From contig JAHQRK010000009.1 in NCBI GenBank assembly GCA_019828595.1, forward strand, positions 806,001 through 870,000: a stretch of DNA of 64,000 nt. The letters run 5' to 3'. Positions 30,501-44,498 of the stretch are shown here, in pieces. The position numbers were made by a program, and so were the translations under genes. The stretch's first letter is position 1. The number at the start of each line of letters is the position of its first letter. The stretch is from Aphanomyces cochlioides. Lineage: Eukaryota; Oomycota; Saprolegniomycetes; Saprolegniales; Verrucalvaceae. The notes below the pieces were generated by a model. The model had not been told where the DNA came from. It worked only from the letters and a program-made list of their open reading frames with translations, and made no database searches.

Positions 30501-33500
30501 GCGCTGAGGCGAGCAAGAGATTTCCGACCACTACCCCCAACGCCGACCAACATGGCGTGGCCAGATGCGTTGGAAATAATTCGCATAATTCGGGCAACAT
30601 GCTCGATTGCATCTTTGAATAGAACTAAATCCATTTTTGGATTGACGGTATTGTAGTCCTCCAACGCCTCTTCAAGTTTTTGTTTCATTTCAGACAGCGA
30701 AGTGACCTGATTCCGACATTTCAAATTGAATCGTACGCCAAAACTGACCTGATCGTAATCCATATCAGTAGAAGCTCCTGTCGATGTCCATGGACAAAAC
30801 ACAAGTGGCTCTGGATTTTCAGAGGCAAAATACTTCTGAAGAGGAACAGATGGAAATAGTTTTTTTGCTGTTTGCTGAGAAACTTGGTTGTACTTTGCCA
30901 AGTCAGACATTGACACTAATCGATCTCCATATACTCGAGCTGATTCGTGTAACCATAGCAAAATAAACTTGTGTGTCTCCTAAACAACAGATTAACTAAT
31001 CTTGTAACAATGAAATTTGTACCTCAAAGTATGCTGGTTTCGAAAGCATCATCCCTTGAATAATGCTCGAGAGATGGCGAATGTTGAATTCATAATGAAA
31101 ATTGGCTGCAGTCTTCCGAAAGGTTGACATGACTTGAGCATGTAATGCCAATGCTCCTAAAAGAAGTGTTTCAACTCCTGAGAGTCGATTCAAACTTTAC
31201 CTTTGAGAATGTTTGCCGACACTTTTCGGATATCGTCATTGAAGTCGTTCAAGTGTCCGTCCAAAAACGTTTGGTAGATAGTCAACAAACTGGCGTACGT
31301 TAAAATAGTGATCATTTTACAGCGTTTACCTCGTAGCACTTGGTAGCGAAACAGCAAATGTAATGAAATGTCGCTGGAGGCGTGGGTTAATGAAAAACGA
31401 GCCACCAGTTGGGTTCATGCAGGTAACAAATTGGCAATCAACCATTTGCTTGAGAGTAAATTTTGTTCGGTCATACCAATGGCCATAATCCATCATTTGC
31501 CTCAAAAGCGCGAGTGCACTTTGTGTGTTGTACGCATCTACCATTGGCATGTTCAAATCGTCGAGGAAGTATACCCATTGTGCCCCATTTATCATTGGGC
31601 CGTACGTGATGCCCTAGAAGCCCGTTGTGTCAGTAGAACAAGGTTATGTTTACCATGCGTTTGACCAGTTTGGATTCGCATGCTGCCTGTAGAACTGATG
31701 CGTTTGTGTAATAATTAAAATTGATTACGCTTGATGCGTAAGGTTTGCCTTGGGAATTTACCAATGATTGATCGGTCGCCGACTGTAGGAACCCTGGGGA
31801 ACTTACTCAGGACTGATATATATTGATGCGTACCTTTGACAATTTGAGTTTTGCCTGTTCCAGCTTGTCCACAGAGCATGACACCATGGCCTTCACTGAT
31901 CATTTTACTTGCCCACAAGAGGACGCTGACAGTCTCAGTTGTTGTAACAGTGACAGCATGCATGGCATCTCTTCCATCGAATTTCACAGTGGCAAAAGAT
32001 GGGCTTGCTCGCCACGAGTCGAATTGAAATGTCGTGGGATTTAAGTAATAGTCGAACACTGTGTCACGGATGGGGATCTTGATTCCCTTGAACTCGGCTC
32101 TCCACCACTCGGAAAAGAGCTTTCGGTAGTCAGTCCCGTCGTCAGCTACACAAAGAGCCGCACCAAATGCCCATATCGAAGCGAACCCGCAGATGATATC
32201 AAGTTTTTTGGGGTCTTTCACTGCAGCAGTATCGAGGGTCGCATCCAAAAAGTACAGAAAGGTTTGAACAACCGAAATATCTTCGACGTGGACAATTGTT
32301 TCCAGCTTACGAAGATATTCAAGACAAGGGTCGATGTATCGAAGAACGCAATCACCAAGACGGGATCTCATGTCCACTTCTGGTGATTTGTCGCTTAGCC
32401 AGCTTGCCAAGAAAGATTTATGTTGGGAACCTGAATACAACACTAAAGTCACACTACAAAATTGACCTAGAGCTTACCATCGTCGGCTGAGATATATAGA
32501 ATACCCGCGCGACTTACTGTGGCAGGAGTAGCATAGGCAAGATCTCGGATTTCGAAAATCATACGCATGTATTTTTTCAATGGAATACGCTCATTCGAAG
32601 CCAAAGTGAGCATTTTGTTGTCGTCCATGACGCTGTTCATGCTCTCGATCCAATTTGCATCCAAGTCTCTGTCGTAGAATGAGTACAAGACAGAACTTAA
32701 GACAATTCGTACCCATCCAAGACCATCCATTTTTGCTGCTCCAACTCATCGTTTGAAAGATCTCTGAGTACTTTAGACAACAAACCATCTTTCCACTCTC
32801 GGGTTGTAACATGCATATATCCGTATAACTCTTCAGTCGACACGACTTTCGGGTTAATATCAACTAGCTTGACTTTTGTGCCTTGCAATCCATTTGCCGT
32901 TTGAAGTGTAAGTATACACTCGGACTTGCCAGCACCCGCTGGACCCATGACGAAAACGCAATGACGAAGAAATAATAGCTCCTCGAGTTGGACTACTTTG
33001 AGTCTGAAACCTTCGTCGGGCCAAAGAGCAAGTGTCTCGCAAGCCGCGTGAATATGCTTTTCCAAATTTTGGTTCACTTTACTGTGGTTACCGAAGATTA
33101 GACATTTTTCAGGGATATTTTAAGTCGTACCGGGGGGGCGGTGTTTCAGGGAATATATCGTGAAGAAGTCCAAGGAAGATAGGTTGATCCTGGGCAACAA
33201 GCTTGGGGATATTAAAGTCTCGAAGGGCTCGCAAGAGTAGTTGGGATTCCGACAGTGAAGGCTCGTTTCGTTTCAATGTTCCTGTAATCAACAAAATAGA
33301 CTTGATTGCACGAAGACCCCAATCATAGTGCTCTTGTTGCGAGAGAAGCTGCTTACAGAGATGGTACAAGTGGTAAAATTTCGAGGCGAGCATTTTGGCC
33401 TCGGTGAACCCTTGAGCCATCAGCATATTTTCACAAATCAAACAGAGATCTGGAAGCATTACAGTAATGGGACGGAACAGAGCTTTTAGCCCTTCGGGCA

Positions 33501-36500
33501 GCTGCGAGCGGCCCAAATATCCCGGATTCATTGTGATGAAAGTACCGCAAGTTGGGTCCAGCACCACACTATCACCTATAGAAAATATAAAGAACTCTGA
33601 GTAAAGAAACAATTTACCTTCAAGGACAATGTTCGTCAAGTCGCCTTTAATCCCATCACAGACAGCTTTGAATTGCAAGCAGCACACACTTAGAACTTCA
33701 GGAATGAGCCGGTTAAATTCGTCAAAACAACCCCAAGCCCCACTGGATGCCAGTCCTAGAAAGAGGTGAGTCTACGACACGCTTTCTAGGAGAGTATACC
33801 TTTAAATATGTTGCCGAGACTCTTGTAGTCAATTTCAGGTGAGCAATTAAAGACGTAGCAGGGTTTACCCAGTGCACTCGCTAGATCTTTTGTCGTTTCT
33901 GTCTTACCCGTTCCTGCTGGGCCAGAGGGTGCACAGCCCATGTGTAGATTCAATGCTTGTGTTGCTGTCACATACATGCGATCTGTGAGGGGAGTAATAA
34001 CTAGTCTTGGCCCATTTCCAAGGTACTCAAGTCCGTAATCGAACGATGCATCGCATATATGAAACACTGCATTTTCAGCATCAAGCCTGCAAAAGAAATT
34101 TGACTTTAAGAGCCTGATACAGTAATTTACCGTGGTTTCAGCTGTGCTTGCCACACAAACGATGCTGGAGACGCCACATGCTGATTTATGAGTGTTTGAA
34201 TAACATCTCTGCCATGCGCATCCATTGTAATCATGCACATTACTCGTTGTCGATCCTCTTCACTGAGCGAGCCTCGAGTAAGTTTGATCAATTCATTCAG
34301 CTGAATGGTCACTTTTTCAAGGAGTTCGGTCAACGCACTGGTGTGCCCACTGGCCAGAGCAGCAAGAGCACCTTCGACACTTTTCACATACTCGATACCA
34401 GCCACAAGCAAGACGACCTAATGCAAGTCAATAATTCCTCTGTATCTCACTTTACTTGAGCGGCATCGAGTAATGCACCGTCTGGAGTGCGCGACATTAG
34501 CCACTCGGTACGTGAGACCATGGGATAACGCTTGATTGTGCTCTTGATATTTTCCTTGAGAGTAAGTTTCATTGCATTGAGCGCGACAGTCAAATATCCT
34601 TCGGCTTTGCCTTCGAGTTGAACTGGTGCTGAGAATCGAACCACTTCTTTTCCAACGGTGGCTACAAAATGTGATATCGTTGTGGGATTTTGAAACGTAA
34701 AAGTTTCTGTCGACAGGAAAACTTTTGACAAGTGTTTGACGATAGCTGTAGGTGTGCCTCCATTTGAAAGAATGTCAAGCAAATCCGCCTCAGAAGTGAA
34801 GTAGAAACGTGGAAATATGCGACGCTTCCCATCCAAAAATTCAATCAACGACTTTTGGCACTTTTGTAACGATGCTGTGAGAGAATTCAGTTCTTGCATT
34901 TGATCTGGTCGCTCAGTACACCCTAGCTTTGATATTAATCAAGGTATGTAGGAGAGTTGAACCTGTGAGGATAATTTTTGCTGATGCTAGAGAGGTCAAT
35001 ATTGACTTTACGCTGGTATCGATGGAAACGAACTGTTCGGCATCCTCGGGTAATTCCCTCTTGACCTCTTCAGACCCGATGAAGAGTGGCTCCAAGTATG
35101 ACCAAGTCCGTTGGATCTCACTCAGAACTGATGTCACGTCTGCAATGCATCTAAAGAAATCATAGTCCAACCGTTGCAGGCATTGCCAACGTACGCCAGT
35201 CTTTGCGACCACAGTTCGCTCGGTCCCTTGAAGAATTGGACTCGGCTGCTGAGCATGCCCTGCAATGTCACTTGATCAGCTTCGAGAACTTCGATGTCTT
35301 CATCCCTCATACGAAGAAGCGGTACTTGAGTGCCCTTGTACATTGCAATTTCAAATGCAATCGAATTCCAACGCGTTTCAATTTCTTTCAGAGTTGCCTC
35401 AACGCGAGCTTCTTTCTGCGCGAGATCTGTGAGGTCTTCAATATCTTTCTGGAATTTATGAAGGCCAAGATTCATTATGTCAGCAAATTTTAACTCAATG
35501 TGGTCGATGGGATTGGGAAAAGATTGCTGCACAACCTGAAAAACAAATATAGGCACTGCAATCTCATGCTTCAATTACCTGCATGAGCTCTGTCCAATGC
35601 CGAGATTGCATAGAAGGATGCCGTAGAGCTTGATACAGAGGACAGCTCACCAAGAAGTCACGAGTCATAGCTTCGAGACCTTGGTACACATTGCTTTCTT
35701 TGATTTCCTTCTCCTTGCCAACTGATTTGACTAGATTCATCATTCCTTTTGCTTCTTCCTCGAGCACGGCTCCATCCAAATCGACCCAGAGTAAATCTTT
35801 TGCGATTTGTAGCTTCCGACCAATGTCTCCCACGACAGTCCAAACGGCTCGAAGTCTTTCAAGCGTCCGAGAAATATGCTGCACGAGCTTTTCACTCGGC
35901 TCCATGAGAGGGAAGCACTCAAATATTTCAGCAACGTGCCGCATACGATTGAAGGCAGCCTCTTCTATTTCATACTCTTGTTTGGCTTCGTCCAGCATGT
36001 ACAATGCATTTTTCATGCCTGCACTAAATTCCCAAAATCCCTACAACACCATAGTTCAAGCTCCAACACTTCAATTTCTACCTTGGTCTTGATCTTGCCA
36101 GAGTATACCAGCAGCTTTTCATGGTATTCTCGAATGTCTCCTTTGGTTCTTGTGCTTTGAGCCGCAAGGCGTGGTGCAATCTTTAGAGCGACGATGGGCA
36201 CTTTTTGGAGCAGATCTTCCCAACTTGCTTCGAGGATAGCTAGTTGCCGCTTCTCCTTCTCAACATCCAGTGCTGTAGCTAGAAATGCCACGAGAGATTT
36301 GCACTTCTCGAGTAGCCATCTCGTCTCGTCGCCCTTCTTTTCGACAGTGAAAAGATGTTCCTTGAGCTGAATCAACGCGACAGTCTCATTTTCAGCCGAT
36401 GTGACATCGAGGTCTAGCCCCTGAGCGCATTGATCGATGCGCTCCGTCAGAGTAACTAAGTCGGTTCCAAGGCCATCGAGCACAAGTTTGCCAGTCATTC

Positions 36501-38262
36501 GGTTCATGTCACGAGCCATGGACTCTGCAAACGTCACGATGACTGGGAAACCGTACACAATACCGGGGACGCCGCCAAACGTTCCACCAAATTCGACTTG
36601 GACTTCGTACTGACCCGGCGTTGGCGCAGTGTACGTGATTGCATATGTACCATTGTCCAAATCTTGAATCGTTGTTTGGAGTTCCTTGTCGTCAGCAACA
36701 CTTCGAACAGAAGCGAAGAACTCATCGCCACCACGTGTCCGGTGTTGACCATTTGCATCGCAAGCCTGGAGGAGGAATGTCGTGGGCTCTGCGGATGCAC
36801 CTCCTGAAAGAAGTCCTGCCCCGAAGGCGAGTGTCTTGGATGCATTTGTGACAGCAAAGAAATTGAAGAGCTGGTACGTCGTTGTAAAAGAGTCGCCTTG
36901 AAGGGCTACACGAATCTGAACATCACCAGGGGGAAAGGTGGAAAAATCTGGCGTGACCACAGTCAGGGTCTGGTCATTGACATAAGTGCCAGGGACATCA
37001 AGGGTTCCTTTCCGACAGGAGAATCGAACAATAACGGGCTTGGGCTTGAAGTCAATCCCTTGGAGAGTGAGCAGAAGACCTCCAGTGATAGCGCCAAACG
37101 ATGGATGGACACCGGTGATCGCATATGGCGGTCCGACCACACAGCTTACGTCGAGGCAAAATACATCATTGAACCAAAGATTTGCCCAGCCGCCGCATAT
37201 CATGAGGCGACTGCCTTTGTCATCATAGGCGAGCGTCGTGTCGGCCCGAGGAGCTGGAGGAACACCAGTGATGTCAGGAATACTCCAGACAAGAGTTCCA
37301 GTATCGAGAACGCTGATGTCATTTGTAAATGTGCCAGGGGCACCATATTCGTTGAGTTGGCCCAGGACGCCGCCGAAGCAAAAGACTTTGGCGTTCGGGA
37401 TCGCCAAGACTGCGCAGCTTGCGTGATTCCATCGCGGTGACGCATGACTCATGTGCATACCTTCAATGTTACTCCAGCATGACGTTTCCGTGTCAAAGAT
37501 AAAGAGATCATTGAATTGCGTCGTGCAATTCCATCCTCCAAAAACAAAGAGTTTGGTATCAACAGCACCCGCTTGATGGCCCGATCGACGGTCAGGGCCT
37601 TTCCCTTTGGTCGAAACTTTGTTCCAAGTCATATCATCAACGTTGAGCGCATACAAGTCATCAAAATCTCGACGAGAATAGCCTTGGCCTCCATATCCTC
37701 CAAAGATATAAATCTCGCGATTGATTAGGCATGCAGAGTGGCCGCCTCGGGGTGCAGGACATCCTGGCCATGCTCCGCCCGTCTTGGTGAGAGATTGCGT
37801 AGATGCTGTGCGTGGTGTTGGTTGTGGAACAGGCTGGGACCACTCCATCGTGATGGGATTGAAGACCCAGACGTCTTGAAACCGAGTGGTTGCGTTGTGG
37901 AAGCCACCAAACAGATATATCTTGTTGTCGACAATCGTTGCTGTGTGTTTCCACCTTGGCAATGGCCCTTTGCGAAACGGAATGCGACTCCAGTCACATC
38001 CTCCGTTCGTGTGAATTCGCAACTGGAACAGGTCGTTTGTAGGGCCAGGCGGCTCGGCATAATCGCACCCGCCGAAGAGGAACCCATTCGAGCCGACGAT
38101 TGTTAGCGTATGTCCGCTCCGCCTCGTCGGTGCTTCGCCTGCGCATTCAATTTTGGTCCATTGCAGCGGCGGAGACTGACTTCCGACATCCGTCTCTCGG
38201 TCCGCCGCTTGCATCACGGCGAGACCTTTCGGAAAATATATCTTGGAAAGAAATTCAACCAT
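24590..38262 (-). CDS. outer-arm axonemal dynein heavy chain with N-terminal Kelch and IPT regions
   Basis: About 28 exons with introns near 40-55 nt encode roughly 4,150 residues. The first exon (38262-36082) holds a six-bladed Kelch set (repeated FGG, e.g. [26 protein letters not shown]), an IPT/TIG-like segment ([16 protein letters not shown]) and a filamin-like segment ([20 protein letters not shown]). This head is known from the Chlamydomonas outer-arm alpha heavy chain. Then come tail and linker, and four P-loops: AAA1 GPAGTGKT near 33910, AAA2 GPAGAGKS near 32935, AAA3 GQAGTGKT near 31855 and AAA4 GVGGSGRKS near 30535. The coiled-coil stalk and microtubule-binding tip are at about 29400-28600. 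The C-terminal domain ends with VYECPVY-x4-RGPTYVF and [10 protein letters not shown]. The motor powers flagellar beating in the outer dynein arm. The last intron (24818-24871) was placed by phase; not every internal junction was checked. The start at 38262 or 38214 gives slightly different N-termini. Confidence 0.92.
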
Positions 38263-38389
38263 CTGATTGGTCTATTCGAATATGTGATGGCCAATCAGAG
38301 ACAGCTACTCTGTGTTTAGAAACACTTTAAGAAATTGTCTTCTAGTCTTTAATGAATTAAAGAAAATTTCTTAAAAGGTCAGTTCATCA
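38263..38389. promoter_or_regulatory. 127-bp bidirectional promoter with facing CCAAT boxes
   Basis: The dynein heavy chain (-) and the TPR gene (+) start at the two edges. GATTGG at 38265-38270 and CCAATC at 38291-38296 form an inverted pair about 20 bp apart, so each gene has a CCAAT box in its own orientation. An AT-rich run follows at 38320-38375. The shared promoter role is inferred from position and symmetry. Confidence 0.5.
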
Positions 38390-40301
38390 ATGATGGTTCC
38401 TGGCGTGGAGGTGGCGGAAAGCGGACTAAAGGATTGCAAGGCTTGGACCGATGTTTGCCGCGTACTTGAGCGTGCTGAAGATAGAATACGCACCTCAACT
38501 GGAGATCTAGCCATCTCCGTTGAATTGTGGGTTTTTACAGTGAAGAATGCTGTCCTATGGGGTTTCCACTCATCACCACCAAGCCTCAATGTGCCGCAAG
38601 CACTCGCTCTGTTGCACTCTGTTATACGCAAGCTGCATCATACTCAAGTAGATGGCTTGGTAATAGCTGAATCGCAGTGCGCTAACTACTACGTGAGTGC
38701 ATTCGACAAGGTATTTACGATCTTTCCAACACGGGCTATCGGTGACTTTGGTCTCACACTTGCCTACTGCTACCTTCATGAGAACATGCCGGAGGACGCG
38801 CAAGCTACAGCGGACATACTATCTAGTCACGATGCGTCAAAGCACAATAGGTACAGAAGGGGAACTTTCCCACTCACTTTGTTGCATTGTAGATTACTCA
38901 TCAGTGCTTGGATTGCTTTGAAGCGACGACAGGCTGATGTCGCAGCGTCCATCTTGGACAAAAAAGGTAACGATAACAAAACTTCCCACATTGAAGCTGT
39001 GTAGATATTCCTAGTTCCGCTCATGCCTTTTGGTTGGCATTTGCTCGAATCCAAGAACATCGGGGTCGAAAGTCCTTCACCTCATGCAGTCTCATGTGGG
39101 AACTTCTTCAAAAGGCAATTGCTGGCGATGTGCAACCCGTCGTGAGTTTGAATTTGCACGCTTGGTTCATCATGCAAGCCGCAAATGCGTCAATCGGCCT
39201 TGAAGCTGTTTCAGCAGGAGACAGCCTTGCGAGGGCCATGGAAATGGATTTCGACCAAGTTCTCTCCCTGTTCAACTATGCTATGCTGCTGGGACGGCTA
39301 AAGAAATGGCCGGAATTACAGCAAATGCTACAATATTGCTTGGATGCCATGACTACATTGCCACAACTTAAAGAAGGCATTTCAGTGGCTATGAGCGCCC
39401 AGGAAACCCTTTCGTCCACAGTTATTCAAGCATACCTCGCCCGAGCGTGTCTTCGCACTCGTACGTAACTTCTTTTGCATTTGTTGATGCAATTCCATGG
39501 CATAGATGATTTTGACACAGCGCGTACATTGTTTCATCGAATTCTAGTCACAACGGGCGATGTTCCCTTTTCCCTTGGCCCCTTCGAGGTAATACAATCG
39601 ATACATCCGTTTGACATTTTGCCCAAAGTCGTCCGTGCTTGTCCGTGACCACGTCTTCGCACTCTTGGAGGTATAACCAAGGAAATCGCGTGCCAAGTCT
39701 AACTCGATTCGATCAGGCAGATGCCCCTCAATCTGCATTGGATGTTGCTAACGCAGCATTGCAGAGAACACAACCAGATCCAAAGCTCCTTCTGTACAAG
39801 GCAGACGCTTTGCTTTGCCTTGAGCAACTACAAGAATGCGAATGGACCATGCAACAGCTCGACACATTGCTGTCAGCTCAAGACGAACCAGACCAAGACC
39901 ACCACGTGCAACTTCTCAATAACCACGCTCTTGCCTTGGCTTGCCAAGGTCACACTGATGCTGCAATACAAAAGCTGTCTGAGTGCCGCCGTCGATATCC
40001 ATCCTGCCTTCACGCAGCCTTTAATTTAACCGTTCTCCTTTGGCAAGATAACAAACGCGATGCGGCAAGTACCCTCTGGCTCGAAGCAAGACCATCGCCT
40101 TCAAAGGCTGAAGAATCTATAAACCGACACAGCCAGTCGACTTCGTCTCACGTGGCATCTCGACGAGACGGTGGTGTGGCACCCAAGCAGATTGCCGCAT
40201 TAAATCGGCTTATTGAGCCTTACTGGAGCGACAAGCAGCGCATCCAAGCGATCAAACAAACGCTTCGAGTCGTCGAGCACGTCACTGAGATGTGCAAATA
40301 G
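38390..40301 (+). CDS. tetratricopeptide-type helical repeat protein, function unknown
   Basis: Five exons (38390-38966, 39005-39460, 39506-39588, 39629-39670, 39717-40301) close in phase to 580 residues. A 42-bp micro-exon (39629-39670) is inferred because it joins both neighbours in frame. The protein is helical throughout, with TPR-like blocks near the C-terminus: KLLLYKADALLCLEQLQECEW, LLNNHALALACQGHTDAAIQKL and CLHAAFNLTVLLWQ, spaced about 34-40 residues. The N-terminal half (residues about 60-330) shows weaker repeats. No catalytic motif or signal peptide was seen. TPR scaffolds mediate protein complexes, and the sequence does not say which. It shares its promoter region with the dynein heavy chain, which hints at co-expression but does not prove a flagellar role. 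Confidence 0.75.
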
Positions 40302-40356
40302 TGAACTCGTATGTTGGTTACTGAAACGTTTCGTAAAATAGACTGTTCAAAGTGTC

Positions 40357-41051
40357 ATGGCCGACGCGGAATCTCCAGTGAAACCAACTAGACAGCCTTC
40401 TCCAAAGCGATCGCCATCCAAGGAAGCTGGTGGCCAACATCATCATCGACGGCATCAACCCCATGCTCCCCATGGAGATCCTAATGTGGCGCAAGCACCA
40501 TCTTATTGGAATCAGTGGTTGACTCGAGCAGGGGCAGTCTCATTGCTCTTCTCGCTCTTGATGCAGCTGTCGTACGTAGCATTTCCAGCGTACAATTTCT
40601 CCCTTGCAATTTGGGCGACTGTCCATCCAGTATCGTCGCATCACCATACCAAGACGACTGTTCTCTTCATTTCGATCTTGTTGCTTTCCTGCGTGACGGA
40701 TGTTGTCTGGAGCAGCTTGTGGGTTTCAGGCTCCGTGTTTTACGACATGCTCTGTCAACCAGCTCGTATTGGCATCCTCCAGTGCGACGGGCTTCAGAGC
40801 TTCCCAGGGTGTGCAACAAATCGATTTGTCATGGTACTCTTCGTCACCAATATTGCTCTCAAAATGTGGATTGCTCTATCCATTTGGAAGGTAAATGCAT
40901 GACAAAGAGCAAACTGAGTCTAAACCGATTGTACCAGGCTGTTGCTGTAGCAGACAAGAAACCAGACATTGTTCAAGCTATTGAAGTGGCTCAACCTCCA
41001 GGAGACACGGTTGTAATTCAGGATGCCCCAACGCCGACAGCAATTGAATAG
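40357..41051 (+). CDS. four-TM protein resembling AGTRAP
   Basis: Two exons (40357-40890 and 40938-41051) give 215 residues. The N-terminus is Pro/Ser/His-rich and probably cytosolic. Hydrophobic segments start at about residue 58 (GAVSLLFSLLMQLSYVAF), followed by FSLAIWATVH, TVLFISILLLSCVTDVVWSSL and NRFVMVLFVTNIALKMWIAL. The core, in which a short loop leads to an aspartate in the third segment (CVTDVVW), resembles type-1 angiotensin II receptor-associated proteins, which act in receptor trafficking. That assignment is tentative. The C-terminal tail after the intron is acidic and disordered. It lies 55 bp downstream of the TPR gene and 53 bp from the convergent EF-hand gene. Confidence 0.7.
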
Positions 41052-41104
41052 GCTCAACTCTCGCTCGCTTAAGAGCCGACTATCATCGGCAGGTAGCTCC
41101 AGGA

Positions 41105-44100
41105 TTATACGAAATCGAGCATCATGTTAATTTCCTCCTGAATATCCTCGCCGTCATTGTATGATGTTTCAAGGAGTCTCGTTCGAGGACTAGTCAGATA
41201 TTCTTGAACTATGCTGGGAATGTCTTCCTCAATCTCCTCCTCCTGATGAGTGGGGGATTTGCTCAAATTGCCTTTGGAACCTTCGACGGCTATTATTTGC
41301 ACTCCAGGCTCTGAAGTCAACGCGGCTGAGGCGGAGGCCTGTGCATCTTTTCGCGAGATAAGGCTGCTCATTTGTCGATGGCTCGTTTCTCGTGGTAACG
41401 TTGTGCTGCGTCGTGGAGGAGACTCCTCTTTCGACTTCGTATCGGCTTGCTGGGCGGCGGATCGAGTCGTCTTCCTCCTGTTCGCTTTCGTCGGGGGATG
41501 GCTGTTGTTGTTGCTGTTGGAGTCCACAACAAAGGTGGGGCTAAGATGACCCACCTTAAATGGACACGGCAATTTATCGCTTTCGATTAGGGAAACCAGG
41601 CCATGACGAGTGCAAACGTCGATGAATGTCGCGATTGATATCGCAAACGACGGCTTGTCGGCGTCGCTGTGGCTGGCCATGACTGCTTCACGAAACATTC
41701 GCAAGAGTCTCCTTGCGTTGTAATGTGGCACCCGAGGGGCTAATATCGAGCAAAACTCGGTGAAAGAGAGTACTTTGTCGTTGTTTTGATCCCCCTAGAC
41801 AAAAAAGTTACATGACTTCCATTGAAAGCGTGTCAAACCGCTGCAAATAATGCAATCAACTCGTCGTCGATTTCCTTGTTTCGCAGTTGTAGAACGTCCA
41901 TGATGAGCTCAAGCAGCTAGAGCATTACTGAGTTCACGAAACTCATGGAGCTGCTACCAAGTAGACATTCACAACGACAATCGCATCGTACTTCTTTTCA
42001 TTCTCGTTGGGGTTTGGTTGGTTGTGTCCCGTTGGGAGCATCGACTGGCGCATATGAGCTCGTACAGTCAAACGTCGCCCCGTTGGCTCCGACACAACAC
42101 CACCTGCATAAATTGCAGTGTTGTATTCGAGCTGAACATGATTATTTGTGTGATGTCTCCAAGACGAACGCACCTGGCGGCAGTAAGCCCGCAGTTTCTC
42201 TTCAGGAAGATAGCTCAAGTACCATCTTAAGACTTCGATGGCATATTCTAAAGGAAGCCATTTCTTGACATCGTCGACACAAATGATATGACTTGTTCCT
42301 GCAGTCGGATGGTGAAGTGCTCGGTGTCTACGCTGTGATCAACACCTGCAAGCAATTTGTCGTACCGAGCATGTAGATAGACTCGGAGATAACTTTGGTT
42401 CAGGTAGCTTTGCTTAGAAAGACCAACACAGTCCATTTCTCGCTTGGACATCGTAGCCTTTTTCTTGTCTTTATCGTCCTTGTCGTCGGCATTGTCCGCC
42501 ATGACTGGTGGATTGGCGGCAGGAGTGTCCGTGGGAGGAAGAGGCTGAAGTAGATGCATGAATCTTGCAAACATTCGAATCATGGACGACCCACGATAGA
42601 GCGACTTGACAGATATGAGGAGACGATACAGCTCAACCTCGGCTTTCTGTCGTCCAGGGCAGATTTTCAGGTAGAAGCTCGCGACGAATTGATTTAAATC
42701 CTCATATGCAATTCCATCGTCTTCGTCGCTGCAATCCGCAACAAGTTTGGCATCATAAATGTCTTCGATGCGGCTAATAACAACAGGGAGCGAATAGTAT
42801 TTTAGTCCCAATGCAGATCGTGGAAGATGGGTCAGGAATTGCTCGATGACTGCTGGTACAGTCCACTCTGAAGCTGCTGTCATTTGCCACCGCTTTCGTC
42901 TCGTCTTGACATCCCACAGCTCGTTGTACTAGAAATCGCCATGCAGTCGATACCGTTGTGTCAGTTTCATTACCGCTTTATCGACATCTGAAGTCTTGGG
43001 CCGTCCGTGGCAGTTCTTACACTTGACAAAGGCATCAAACCGCCGCCAGTGCATTCGAATCCGCGCGTCTTTAGATACGCACTTCGGTACACCGTCCTAG
43101 ACCACAAGTCAGGAAATTTATCATCGACCGCAACTTTGATATCCCAGAGGCCATCGTCGTCGACTTCAGTTTGAGTGGCTGACGTCGTTGTCTCGACTGC
43201 AATTCGGACGAATGTTTCGTCTGTAGGCATGCCATAATCAAGCTGGCTTTCGGGAGATTGGGATTCAAAGAATTGCTTTTGGATTTGCTCTTTCATTGTC
43301 CTAACACACAAGTGCTTAATCAAATATCAAGGAAGAGGACACTACCTCGCCTGCTCGGCCATTCTTGACTGCTCTGCTTGGTGCTACAATCGTCATGTCG
43401 TAAGTTTCATCGTACATTGTCGACAAGTACGTGGTTCTCGAGCATGCGAGCTCTCATATCCAATTGTTCTTGCTTCCTCTACGAGGAACATCAAATATTC
43501 TCAATTACTTTAAATCGATACGCCGAGAGTTTCTTCGCGCTTTCGTATTTGCTCTTCGTGTTTTTCAAAGTTGAGACGATAGAGCTTGAGCTCTCGGTAC
43601 TCAGTTTGCTACTTGAGTAATTACTTCAAAATTGTAGCGCTCATCCTACCATTGCTTGTGCATCCTCTTCATTCTTCCTCAAACTTGCGTTCTATCGACA
43701 ATGATTCATTTCGAGCAATCAAGTCACAATGTACCTCTTGCTCCAAGTCACGTAGCTGAATTCGATTGGATTTGATCAAACTTTCTTTGGCTTCGATGTG
43801 ATGTGTGAGTACTCGGATGGATTCCTCGAGTTCTTCGATTTTGGTATTCAAGGCCAATGTGTTTCGACGTTTCTGGTGGCGTTCCTCGACGTGATCTTGG
43901 CGATATTTGTAGTAAAAGCGCATTGTTGCCTCAAGCAGCTTTTCAAATACACCCAAGTATGTCGTCTCGAGCTTCAGGAGAAGTTTCCCAAGCTCTCTCC
44001 TGTGAGCCAAAACTAACTGAGCAGCTTCGTGGAACTGATGTGAAATCTCCTTGACGCTTTCGATCTACAATGATATAACTTGTGACTAAGACACCTAATT

Positions 44101-44444
44101 CATCCTACCACAGTACGAAGTTCTCGGTCAGTTTGAATATGAGCCACTTCAGCAGCTTGAGTAGTCCCGTCGCCGACTACAGATGCAGGCAAATACCGCC
44201 CCGTGATCCTGTAGAGCAGTGCATTCGTGTAAGCGAAGAGGTCTGCATTTTGAGGAGATGGGTCCGCGTTGAAAGCGCGTTTCGGAGCTGTTGGTTTGGA
44301 AGTTTTGTCATCGCGTTTGGAGGTTGTCTTGTCGTGAAGCAGTTTTTCATAAGCCGCATGAAGAGGCGACTCGATTTGAAAGTGATTTGTCGGAGGTGGA
44401 AGGACTGGCGCCGATTGTGCATGCTCAGCCGCCCTCTTCATCAT
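41105..44444 (-). CDS. EF-hand and coiled-coil protein, probably cytoskeletal or flagellar
   Basis: A multi-exon gene starting at MMKRAAEHAQ (44444), 54 bp after the upstream dehydrogenase stop. The order of visible parts is: a polar N-terminus; a long coiled coil over several small exons (RHQKRRNTLALNTKIEELEE, LEQENASL, QTEYRELKLYRLNFEKHEEQ); a segment with FFESQSPESQLDYG; a helical acidic domain with CSDEDDGIAYEDL (42883-42248); an exon with EEKLRAYCRQ; an EF-hand-like loop DQNNDKVLSFTEF near 41770; and a Ser/Lys-rich tail ending NMMLDFV. Introns are around 43-47 nt. The mix of coiled coil and EF-hand is common in flagellar and centriolar proteins, but no named family was recognised. Exon limits in the 42900-43660 stretch are approximate. 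Confidence 0.7.
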
Positions 44445-44498
44445 CGTAACTGCAAAATGAAACCGCGAGTAGGAATATGCAATTTGACAATTCAAAGT

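Noticed and set aside
38967..39004. Separate genes at 38390-39004 and 39034-39468
   Set aside because: A 38-nt intron joins them in phase into one helical-repeat protein, and later exons continue the same frame logic.
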